Assembly: GCA_026770595.1 (NCBI GenBank)
Contig: MU633689.1
Span: 1-29,021, forward strand
DNA length: 29,021 nucleotides
Reading direction: 5' to 3'
Source: Ochromonadaceae sp. CCMP2298
Taxonomy: Eukaryota; Sar; Synurophyceae; Ochromonadales; Ochromonadaceae
The position numbers and the translations under genes are program-made. Under the pieces are notes generated by a model. That model saw only the letters and a list, made by a program, of their open reading frames with translations. It searched no databases and had not been told where the DNA came from. This document shows, one piece after another, positions 16,421 to 26,800 of the stretch; position 1 is the stretch's first letter, and each line of letters begins with the position of its first letter.

Positions 16421-18201
16421 CGTGCGTGCGTGTGTGTGTGTGTGTGTGCGTGGGGGAGAGGTACAGAGGCAGGGGCGAGAGATCAGTGGCGAATGAGAAA
16501 GTAGGCACGAAAGGTACATTTTGGGCCCCACCTCGCGGGGGGTGAGCCCTGTCTTCTCCGCCAGCCGCTCGCGCCTCCGCAGCGCCTCCGTGACCAGCTC
16601 CTTCTTGCCGCCCATCTTCACGATAATGTCGGGGTCGGAGCGCTCCTCGGGATCCATGGCGGCCACTAGGGGGGGGGGGTTAGTTAGATGCGGGTTTACT
16701 ATACGTGTGTAGTGAAGGTTTAATAGGTGTGTAATGTGAGGGGTTTACTGTACAGTGGTCACCTATCGCCTCAGACACCTTCATGCGCTTCTCCGCCTCG
16801 AACAGCTGCTCGTCCGTGATCTTGCCCGCCATGCCGGGCAGCATCTTCAGCATGCCGCCCATGCCGCCCATCTTGCGCACGCTTTGCGCCTGCGGGTGTG
16901 GGGTTGGGGGTTAGGGTTAGTATGGCATCGTCAGTGGACAGCTGTCTTAAAAACCCACGACCAGGGGCCTTCTGTTTTAAAACCCACCTGGAATATGAAG
17001 TCGTTGAAATCGAAGTCGCCCTTCTGCATCTTCTTGGCCACCCGCGTGGCCTCGTCGGAGGACACCGCGCTCTGCGCCTTCTCCAGCAGCGTGGCGACGT
17101 CCCCCATGCCCAGGATGCGCGAAGCCATTCGCTCGGGGAAGAAGGGCTCCAGGTCGTCCATGCCCTCCCCCACGCCCACGAACTTGATAGGCTTGCCGGA
17201 CACGCCGCGCACCGAGAGCGCCGCGCCGCCGCGCGTGTCGCCGTCCATTTTGGTGAGCACTGCGCCGGTGATGCCGATCTGGTCGTTGAAGGTGGCGGTC
17301 AGCGTGGCGGCCTCCTGGCCCGTCATCGCGTCCACCACCAGCAGCACCTCGTCGGGGGTGATGGCCGCCTTGATCTGCCGCAGTTCGTCCATCAGCACCG
17401 CGTCCACCACCTGCCTGCCCGCCGTATCGAAGATGACCGTGTCGTACCCCTCTGCCTTGGCCTTCTCGAAAGCTCTGCGGCAGATCTGCACGGGGTTCGC
17501 GTCCTGCCCCTCCGAGTACACGTCCACGCCCAATTGAGCCCCCAGTGTCTTCAGCTGCTCGATAGCTGCGGGCCGGTACACGTCCGCCGCAACCAGCAAA
17601 AGCTTTTTTGAGAAGTCCTGCTTTAACGCCCAGTTGGATAGCTTCCCCGCGGCGGTCGTCTTGCCCGCCCCCTGCAGGCCCAGCAGCAGCACCGTGGTGG
17701 GTCGGCTGTCCGTGCGCTTCTTCAGAGGCACCTGCTCCTGACCCATCACCTCCACCAGCTCCTTCGCGATCAGGGAGATGAACTGCTCTCCGGGCTTCTG
17801 GCCGGCCTCCACCTTCATGCCCACAGCCTTCTCCTTGACCTTGCTCAGCAGCGTGTTGGTCACTTGCAGGTTCACGTCGGCATCGATGAGGATGGTTTTC
17901 ACTTCCTAGGAGAGGGGAAGAGGCACAAGAGGAGGGGTTAGTCGTCTGTGCAGGAGCAAAGGTGCAGCAAGCGCACCTTCAACGTGGCCTCAATGTTCGC
18001 CTCCGTGATGGTGCTCTGCCCAGAAACCAGCTCCACGATGCTGCCAAGCTTCTCCGCAATGCCACCAAAGGCCATCTCCAAGCCCAAGCCCCGCTGGAAT
18101 CGGTGCGTGGAAGCCCTGAAGTTATTCCGCATCCCAGGCATCTGGAAGGAGAGCACCATCGCTACTTGCAGCAGGACCACTAGTAACCTGATCATCATCA
18201 T
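16146..18201 (-). CDS. cpSRP54: Plastid signal recognition particle GTPase (cpSRP54) with bipartite leader
   Basis: Exons, in coding order, 18201-17977, 17905-16988, 16889-16763, 16665-16532 and 16337-16146 join in frame (GT-AG) to 531 residues. Residues 1-18 are a signal peptide ending VLS, followed by Phe19 and a basic, Ser/Thr-containing transit region to about 43: a bipartite leader for a complex plastid. The N domain runs from about 44. The G domain shows the P-loop GLQGAGKTT (151-159), [14 protein letters not shown] (235-240), DAMTGQ and TKMDGD (293-298). The M domain is Met-rich ([15 protein letters not shown]) and includes [17 protein letters not shown] across the last intron. It binds hydrophobic segments of thylakoid proteins for insertion via FtsY and Alb3. 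The tail ([12 protein letters not shown], Gly-rich) lacks an evident ARRKR-type cpSRP43-binding motif, as expected outside green plants. Confidence 0.97.
16368..16452. repeat. (GT)n/(CA)n microsatellite in intron 4 of cpSRP54
   Basis: A long TG run with interspersed CGTG units fills much of the intron 16338-16531. On the coding strand it reads CA and lies directly upstream of the acceptor of the last exon. Confidence 0.97.
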
Positions 18202-18565
18202 TTTCGCTGCTGAGGAGGGCTGCTCTTGCGCGCGGGCTCAGGCGATGCAAGAGGGTCGACGATGTAAGCTCTGCCTGGTCGGATGCGTCTGCTATTCAGG
18301 CACGAGGCTTATGTGCTGATGCAATAATGCATTGCCTTTGCGGAGATTTCTCGATGGCCCGCCTGACTCAGGAGGGGAATTTTGGGAAGGGAAAATTCCC
18401 AGGAAATAGCGAGGAGAAAGGGTTTGAAATTGATGAGCTGGCGCACTCAAAAAAACATGCTTATAAGAAAAGAAGGATCCCTTGTGTTGGCAGCAGACTG
18501 GCTGCAGTGCAGGGCCATTGCAGAGGATCGCCTGTTCAGTCGTACCCAACCCATCCGACGCAGAC
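18202..18565. other. Divergent promoter region of cpSRP54 and the WDR76-like gene
   Basis: 364 bases separate the two start codons. No gene is seen and I find no convincing TATA box or shared motif. Both 5' UTRs must lie here. Confidence 0.55.
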
Positions 18566-20485
18566 ATGGCATCGAAGAAGCGCACGATTGGGGCCATCGT
18601 GCCGAGTGGGACTCTGCATTCTTTTTTTGGCTCGACAAAAAAGGCCGCGCCAAGTCCAGCGGTAAGTACGAGGTCGGGGAAGCAAACCAGCAACGAGGAG
18701 GACGGCGATGAAGCAGAGACAGCGCCAAGTGTAGCGGCAGGTAAAACAAGATCGGAAAAGGCACCCAGCCACAAGAAGGGCGGCGATGCGGCAAGGAAAG
18801 GAAGGTCGGGGAAGCAACCCATTAAGGAGGAGGAGGAGGAGGAGGACGGCGATGAATTAGTAGCAGCGCCGGTAGCAAGTAAAGCAAAAGTGGGGGGGCT
18901 GTCCAGCTACGAGGAGGAGAGGCTCGCGAACATAAAGCGAAACGAAGAGTTTCTCGCATCGCTTGGCATCCAGCAGGCCAAGGCCTCCCTGCAGTCCCTC
19001 GCTCTCCCGAAGGCCCCTCCGAGACGCAAATCTGCCCCCATGAAGAGGGAGGTGGTGGATGCCCCGGTGCGGCGGTCGAGCCGCGTAACGGTGGAGAAGC
19101 TGCAGGAGGAGATCTCGAGGCTGGAGGGTGGAGATGCTCAAGCCCTGGAGGCGAAGCAGAGAGAACTGGGAGAGATGCTGGCCAAGCGCGAGGCGCCCTA
19201 CCAGGTGACGGAGGTGCTGGGGTACAGCAACCACAACGAGGAGCGCATCGACCCGGGGCCTATTGCCTTCTCGGACATGCTGTACGATATGGGCAAGCTG
19301 GAGGACGCGCCCGGGGTGCTCGCAGAGGTGCAGGGCTTCGTGCAGCACATGGGGGGCGGGGGCGGTGGTGCGCGGAAGGGCAAGGCGTCCCCTGCGAAGA
19401 AGTCGGCCTCATCATCAATTGAGGAGTACAGAAGACAGCTAGCCAGCCTCACCTGCGACGACACCGACATCGCCAAGCTGACCGCCAACCGCGTCGCCTG
19501 CACCTACATCCACCCCTCCGAGTCGAAGCTCCTCATCGCGGCGGGCGACAAGACGGGCGAGCTGGGCCTCTGGGACGTGGACAAGGCCGCTGCCTCAGAG
19601 GTCCAGGCGGTGTACAAGTACAAGCCGCATGTCTCCAGCCTGTGCCAGATCCTCGGCTCCCCCGCGCGCCCGGGCTCCATGTACACCGTCTCCTACGACG
19701 GGACGATCCGCTACCTGGACTTCGCAAAGGACCAGATCTGCGAGTGCTTCCGCGCGCCCGAGAACAAAGAGGACATGTTCTTCACCGACGCGTGCTTCCG
19801 GCAGGACCACCCCGACTGCCTGTTCGTCTCCTCGAGCGACTCCTTCGTGGCCCTGCTGGACCTGCGCGCGGGAAAGTACCAGTGGCGCCGCGAGGCCTAC
19901 AGCGGGTACAAGATAAACTCGGTGCAGCAGCACCCCACTGACCCCAACGCCATAATAACCGCCGAGAAGTCGGTCATCAGCATATACGACCTGCGCAAGG
20001 GCGGCGCCACGCAGGCGCTGCAGGCCACGACCAACCTGACCCTGCACAGCAAGTCCAACAACGCCGCCTACGTCTCGCCCGACGGGCAGTACCTGGTCTC
20101 CGTCTCGCAGGACAACACCATCCGCACCTGGAGCGACTTCATGAGCCCCAAGGTGGCCCCCGCCTGCGTGGTCAGGAACCACGACAACCACACGGGTCGC
20201 TGGCTCAGCACCCTCAAGCCCGTGTTCCTCCCCCAGCAGCCGCACTGCTACCTCACCGGCTCCATGTCGCAGCCGCGGCGGATGGAGGTCTTCTCAATCG
20301 TCTCTCAGGGGTCGTCCAAGTCCTCACAGTCGTCGGGCGGGGGGGGCTTTTCGGTGGATCTGCTGACCGAGCTGCAGAGCGAGTATGCGGCCTCTGTCTG
20401 CTCGCGCAACGCGGTGCACCCCACGCTGGACGTGATCGTGGGCGGCAACTCCAGCGGTCGCGTGCACGTATTCCGCAAGCATTAA
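18566..20485 (+). CDS. WDR76/CMR1-like WD40 protein
   Basis: Intronless, 639 residues from ATG 18566 (ACATGGC context). The N-terminal 110 residues are Lys/Glu/Ser-rich and contain SGTLHSFF (14-21), close to a PCNA-binding PIP box but with Ser where Gln is usual. LSSYEEERLANIKRNEEFLA begins at 112 and, with APVRRSSRVT at about 166-175, is the hallmark of the WDR76/CMR1 family. A helical stretch follows (KLQEEISRLEGGDAQALEAK). The C-terminal half (about 310-639) is a WD40 propeller, with units such as GELGLWDVD, GTIRYLDF, LLDLRAGKYQW, SIYDLRKGG and DNTIRTWSDF. Known members bind damaged or replicating chromatin, and WDR76 is a CUL4-DDB1 substrate receptor; the DLR sequences are compatible with DDB1 binding. 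Its 3' end converges on the large minus-strand gene. Confidence 0.88.
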   Translation: MASKKRTIGAIVPSGTLHSFFGSTKKAAPSPAVSTRSGKQTSNEEDGDEAETAPSVAAGKTRSEKAPSHKKGGDAARKGRSGKQPIKEEEEEEDGDELVAAPVASKAKVGGLSSYEEERLANIKRNEEFLASLGIQQAKASLQSLALPKAPPRRKSAPMKREVVDAPVRRSSRVTVEKLQEEISRLEGGDAQALEAKQRELGEMLAKREAPYQVTEVLGYSNHNEERIDPGPIAFSDMLYDMGKLEDAPGVLAEVQGFVQHMGGGGGGARKGKASPAKKSASSSIEEYRRQLASLTCDDTDIAKLTANRVACTYIHPSESKLLIAAGDKTGELGLWDVDKAAASEVQAVYKYKPHVSSLCQILGSPARPGSMYTVSYDGTIRYLDFAKDQICECFRAPENKEDMFFTDACFRQDHPDCLFVSSSDSFVALLDLRAGKYQWRREAYSGYKINSVQQHPTDPNAIITAEKSVISIYDLRKGGATQALQATTNLTLHSKSNNAAYVSPDGQYLVSVSQDNTIRTWSDFMSPKVAPACVVRNHDNHTGRWLSTLKPVFLPQQPHCYLTGSMSQPRRMEVFSIVSQGSSKSSQSSGGGGFSVDLLTELQSEYAASVCSRNAVHPTLDVIVGGNSSGRVHVFRKH

Positions 20486-20817
20486 TTTCTTAAATCGTGA
20501 GTTTTCGTGTACAAACGGCCTTCTTTTTGCGCACAGGCGCACATACTATACACCTCGATAAATAGGTGGATTCCTTGCGTTTTGCTACTCTCTACACGCA
20601 CGAGCCCTGTTCTTAAAAATCTGCGTGGTTCTACCGGATAAGTAAATAATCTGATAATGTGTAACAAAATATCGCCAATAGAAATTCTTTTTTTTAATCT
20701 GTAGAGCACAATATATACAGGTATTCAGGAATCTGGGATTCGGGAATGGGGACGAGCCCCCGGGTATACAAGGATACAGGGCCCAGGGCTTAAGCTAAGC
20801 GGGTGTAAGTATGTCAG
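20486..20817. other. Convergent intergenic region
   Basis: This stretch separates the stop codons of the WDR76-like gene and the large secreted-protein gene. It is relatively AT-rich around 20630-20720, suited to 3' UTR and cleavage signals. No gene or canonical AATAAA is apparent. Confidence 0.55.
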
Positions 20818-23800
20818 CTAAGCTGCTACGGCTACGGGGAAGGGGCTGAGGGCGACCTCTGCTGCGGAGTCGTAGAGGAAGAACTGCGGAATCGTGTGCT
20901 CCTGTATGGAGGCCGAGGACCACCGCAGCTGCGCAGACTTGGCCCCCGCTGCGTCCGAGGATGCCACCACCACGATGCGGTAGGCGGCGCCCAGGCGCAG
21001 CGCCGAGGGGAGCGAGACGCCCGTGCCCCCCGAGTCGAAGACCAGCTCGTCGTCCAGGAAAATGGACGCGTTTATGTATAGGCTGCGCACCACTAGGGTG
21101 AAGGCGTCCGTGCGGGGGGAGAGTAGGTACCCCTCCCAGCGAACTGAGCTCCCCAGGGGCCCCCCAGAGGTGGTGGTGGAGGCTCCGGAGGCTCCGAGGG
21201 GGTCTAGGGGGACCATGCTGCCTGTCCATGAGAAGTCGACCGTGGTGTCGATGCGGGCGACCCTAAGGCTCGTGGGGGTGGCCGTGGAGGCGAGGGGCGC
21301 GGTGGCCGCGGTGGGGGAGGAGTAGTAGGAGGCGGTGAGGCCCAGGCCGCCCGGGCGCGCGACCGAGCTGTTCAGCAGCCGCAGGGTGAGCCGGTGCGCG
21401 CCCGCGTCCGCCGCAGTGTACGTGCACACAGTGCGGCCGTTCTGCGTGTCCGCGCAGCGCGGCACGACATCCCGGCGCGGCGCCTGGAAGGCCGCGTCTC
21501 CGCCCAGGCGTGCGTAGAGGCGGTCTCCGCCCCGGACGAGGTTGTTGTTAAAGCTGTCGTACAGCTGCACCTCGAAGCCGGCCGAGGTGTTGGCCCTCGC
21601 CTGCCGCAGCCCCACGCCCCTGCATACCGTCAGGGGCGCGAAAGCCTTGCCGGGGTGCATCTCCACCTGGAAGGGCGAGGCCACTATCGGCTTCGAGGCG
21701 TTCGCGCCGTGCCCCGGTGCGAGGGCGACGTACATCAGGAAGCTGCCTGCGCGCTGGAAGGTGTACTGCGTGGTTATGAGGGAGGGGGAGTACTGCGAGG
21801 CCAGGGCGAGGGGCAGGACCTGGTCGGACGCACCGACGAAGACGAAACGCACGCTGAGAGATGCGTCCTCCGCGGTGGTGGGGTTGTTGTGCAGGTCCCG
21901 GAACAGCACATTGAACTCCAGAGGCTCCCCCACCCGCCCCCCCAGCAGCCCCTCGCCCACGGCCACTGAGCGGGTGGGGTCGAGGGGCGCGGACTCCACG
22001 TGCAGCAGGAAGGGCGCCCCCTGCACCAGCAGCCCAGCCATGCCCTGCAGCTCCCCCGGATAGCCCACGTTGGGGTGCAGCGCGCAGCAGCCGATACTCA
22101 CGTACATGAGGAAGTCTCCCGCCTGCGTGGCGTAGTACTCTACCAGGTAGGTGGAGTTCCCGTAGTCCGTTACCAGCCCCCTGAACGCCACGCCGTCCCT
22201 GCCGATGGCCAGCATGGTGGGCACATCGCCGCCCTCCTGCAGCAGGCTGTCGAACTCGTCTCTGGCGTAGACCCAGAAAGACTGGCGCACCGCCACCCTG
22301 GCCGAGGTGAGCGCGGCGCCAACTGCGGTGCTGCAGTGGGCGCACAGGGGCGCGGGGTGCACGGTGGTGTTGAAGTGCGAGGCGTTGCGCCAGTGGCTGT
22401 AGGCGGAGGCGGGCACGGGCGCGTAGGGAGTCGAGGGGCTGGCCCAGAAGAGGGACAGCTGCGCGTCGCCCGTGGTGTGCACGAACCTCACTTCGAACTC
22501 CCTGTACAGCGTGTCAGAGAAATTATACCTCCCCGAGCCCCCCGCCCCCTGACCCGTGGTGTTCAAAACCAGCAGTCCGGGCTGGGAGTTGTTGAACTCC
22601 AGCCCGCGGCCCCCAACGCGCAGGGTGGCTGTGGAGGCCGAGTCGATCTGGAAGGAGAAGACGTACTCCTCCGCGTACTGGGGGGTAATCATGCCTGTCC
22701 ACGTGGCAGCCCAGTACTCGTCCCGGAACTTGTACCGCTCAATGGCCCCTGTGGGCCCCGTGTTGCCCATGTAGGCCTCCACGTCTCCCCGCATGTCGAG
22801 GGAAATGTTCTGCTCAGCGCGGGAGAGGAACCTGCCCTCGAACGAGCCCTCGCCCAGGGCGCCCCGCACGTCCTGGCGCCTGCCCAGGTCCCCCGTCCAG
22901 CTGACCGCAGTACGTACGTTCTGCGGCACCCCCTGCAGGCCCTGTTTGAAGGAGGGGTAGCGCTGGTCCTGGTCGGAGAGGTGTCCGAAGGAGGTGGAGT
23001 TGAAGTACGTGGCGTTGAGCCCCGCCTCCGCCACGGCCACGCGGAGTACGTACTGCCCTGCGGCCTGGGCCGTGTAGTCCACAGAGAGGGTGCCGTCCAT
23101 GTGGTCTAGGGGCAGCCCGTAGTAGGTCGGATAGCCGGAGTAGAAGCCGCGGTAGTAGGGCTGGTCTGGGAGGCCCTGGTGGGGCGGGAGGGGCTCGGGG
23201 GTGCCCCAGTCCACCCCCACGCCCAGCAGGGCGACCTCGACTGCGCGCCCGCCTGTGAGCTTGTTGGAGAAGTAGTCGCGCAGCTGCAGGCGCACCTGGG
23301 CGGTGACCCCGGCCACGCAGTCGTACAGGTCGCCCGTGAGGTCGGTGAGCTCTGCGCGCGGGTGGGAGGGCAGGACGAGCGCGGTGAAGGGGGAGTTGGA
23401 GAGCTCCACTAACGTGTCCGTGAGCTCCGTGGCGCCTGCGTCTACCAGGAACGCGGAGATGTGTATGTCGCCCCTGAGCAGGGGCCGGAAGGAGGCCCAG
23501 TAGTGGCCCCCATAGGCGTCGTCCACGTCGCACACGGGGTGTCCGGCCTGCGGCGGGCTGGGGCAGGCCTGCGCCGCGCCGGTTATATTGTTCGCCCCGC
23601 CCACTGTAAAATTATACCTGTCCGTGTAGGTGGTTTTGCGGTTCCCGTGTAAGTCCAGGGAATAAATCGAGAAGTACGAAACGTCCCCGGCCCGCCCGGC
23701 GGTGAGGCCCGCGCCCGAGGCGAAGCTGTACGCGGCCGAGGCGGCCCCATCAGCCACAGGCACGCTGAAGGGGCTGCCCCGTATCTGCGCGCTGTCCGCG

Positions 23801-26800
23801 AAGACCGATACGAGGTTGGCGCCCTTGAGCAGGGGCGTGTAACGGACGTTATAGGAGCCGTTTCGGTAGTCAAATATGTCCACCAGGGCGCCGGGGGAGA
23901 GGTCGAGCTTGGCAGACAGGGTGACGGCGGGGGTGGAGGTGCGCATAACGTTGTCAAAGGGGTCACGGAGGGTGACCATGAAGGACACAGGCACGCCCAC
24001 CGTGGCGCCCACGAGCCCCGCGCCCTCCGCGGTGGAGGTGATGCCGCTGCTCTCTGTGTGGCTGACCTGCAGGTAGTAGGGAGAGTCCGCCACATACTGC
24101 CCATAGTACGTACCGCGACCGCTGGGCACGAGTCGGCTGTGGTACAGAGAGAGGACCTTGTGGGGCTGGTTGGACACCCCTCGGCCCCTCACCAGTATGT
24201 GCGTTTCGTACGTGCCCTGGATGACGGGGCACAGCTGCACTGTATAGTTGCCGTCCCCGTGATCCGCAACCGTCCCCTCCCGCACCACGTCTTGCAGTGC
24301 GTCGGATGGGGGCGAGGTGGTGTAGTGCGCGTTGGCGAGGATCGTGGAGGGCTGAGGCGTGGGGGCTCTCGTGGGGGCGGCCGAGGGCACGTCGATGGGC
24401 ATGGAGGCGCCCTCCTCGGCGGCGTGGAAGTCGACCCTGAACATGTAGGCGCTGAGGTCGGCCCCGCCCGAGTAGAGGAGGTTCTGCGCGTCGTCGCGGG
24501 CCACCACGGTGAACGAGTAGCACCGCCCGGCCTCGGCGTACAGCGGGCTGGGCAGCCCGTGCACCAGGGAGCGCGGGCCGGAGAGGCCGGCGGGCCCCAC
24601 GGTGAGCAGGAAGGGGCTCCCGGCCACCTGGGCGGCGCCATCACCTCGTGCTGTTTCGTAAATGACGCCCAGGGTGTACTGGCCCGCGATCTCGGGCGTG
24701 TAGGAGAAGTCAAAGCACGCAGTGAGCGGGTTGTACAGGTGCGCGGGGGTGACGCGCTCGGCGCCCACGCCGCCGCTGTCCGAGGTCAGGAGCTCCAGCG
24801 AGGCGGAGAACAGCTGTGTGGAGAGGTAGAACTCGTCGTCGTCGTCGCGTAGGTTGCCGAAGCGGTCCCTGGGGCAGACCGAGAAATGCGACTGCGTCAG
24901 TGCCGTGGCGCCGAAGAGCCCCTCGCCCGTGCACTCCGTGGTGGCCGCGTAGGTGTCCGCGGAGGCCACGGTTACCAGCACGGGCGAGCGGTCTATCTCA
25001 AAGAGCGAGTAGAGGCGGTCCTGGGGGATCACTGCCATAGGACCGGCGCCGCGGGCCCACGTAAGGCGCGCGCGCGCCTCGCCCCGCACCTCTCTGTACT
25101 CCATGACGATCTCCACCAGCCTGCCCGCCGCCAGGAACACCTCCCGGCTGGGCTCGAGGTTCACGTACTGCTCGTGCCAGTGGTCCAGCAGCAGGTCGCC
25201 GGCCACCCACAGCCTCGCGTGGTCGTCGGCCTCCACCTTGAAGCGGTAGTTGCCGCTCAGAGGGGGCATGACTGCGCCGCTCCAGCGGACGGATATGTAG
25301 TCGCTGCCGCGGGGGATGAGCTTGCCCGTGCCCCACGTGAAGTTGACCTGGTGGTCGAGCCGCTGCACGGCGAGGCTCTCGAAGAACCCGTCGTAGAAGT
25401 ACTCGCCCCGGATGGAGGAGGGGAAGGCGTGCCAAATGCGCAGCTGGTAGACACCCTGCTCCTGAATGCCCCCCGAGGTGACCGTGTAGGTGCCCGCGCC
25501 GTCGTCCGTTACGTTGGCTTGTCTGCGCAGGGAGTTGCGCTGGCCGCTGGACCACCGGGAGACGTCGTTCTCGACCAGGGCGAAGAACTGCTCCCCGCCG
25601 GTGGACAGCCTGGCGCCGTTGGCGGCCATCGCCTGCACCTGGGTGGCGATCGCGCCCCCAGCCTTCACCAGGGTGGTGTTCTGCAGAGAGCGGGTCAGCT
25701 TGGCAGAGAGCTTCTCCGCATCGTCGTCAATGATGGTGACGTTGGTGCGGAACTGCGCGCCCACCGAGCCCCCGCCCTCGGGCACCTCCAGCACAACCTG
25801 GAACACCTCGTTCTCCTCCACGATGTTGTCGTCCAGGATGGTTATCAGAAAGGACCTCTCGATGACCCCCTCCTCGAAGCTGAGGCGCTGCAGAGTCGTG
25901 TAGGGCGCGGTCGCTATGAGGTCTGAGTCGTTGGTGGTGAAGTGCTTGATGTAGTAGTTGATCTGCGCATGCCCGAAGCCGCCCCCCGTGCGCCGCACCT
26001 GCATGCGGATGGAGGTGGTGGTTTCGCTGATCTCGTAGTTCGGGTAGACGAACGTGAACACCCCGTAGTGCCCGCACACAATGTGGCTGGTGGTGAAGGG
26101 CGAGCACTGCCAGGACTCGTCGTCGTTCAGGCCCTGCGCGCAGCTGATGGAGGCGTTTTTCAGGGGCTGGTCTGCCGTGCTGGACACGAAGTACGCCTCT
26201 GCGTCTGCGAAGCTCTCAGGCGACTTCGTGCCGAAGGGCAGGGTTATGCCGAACTCTCGTGTGTTCTCCTCCTCCGGCAGGGCGGGGTCGGAGGAGCGGT
26301 AGCCAGAGCGGCGCACAGACGTGAGGGTCGAGTCGGCGCAGACGGTGCAGCCCTCTTCGCGCGTGCACCCGGCGCAGCGGGGGTCGAAGTTGAAGCAGCT
26401 GCCGCACACGTCGTCCTCCAGGGTGAGGTAGTAGCCCGCAGCGCACTTGAGGCACTGGTCGTTGGTGCACGCCTCGCACAGGGGGTGGTGCTTGGTGCAC
26501 AGGAGGTTCTCGCACTCGAGGCCGGTGCGGTGCGGGAAGCATTCGCACAGGCCCGAGGCGAAGTTGCACACGCCCGCCCCGGAGCAGTCGTTCGGACAGA
26601 GTCTTTTGGGAAAGCACAACTGGCCGATGCGGAAGTGCGAGTCGGAGCACTCTGTGCAGTCGATGCCGATGTAGCCGGTGTTGCAGAAGCACGTGCCGGA
26701 CCGCCGGTCGCAGTAGCCGTACTCGCGCGCGGTACAGAAGAAGTTGCCGTCCGAAAAGGGGCCTACCATTCCAGGGCAAGACTGCCGCGGCGAGACTCCT

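Noticed and set aside
16899-16922. GGGTTAGGGTTAG-like telomeric sequence in a cpSRP54 intron
   Set aside because: Only about two TTAGGG units within a short G/T-rich intron (C/A-rich on the coding strand); not an interstitial telomere array.
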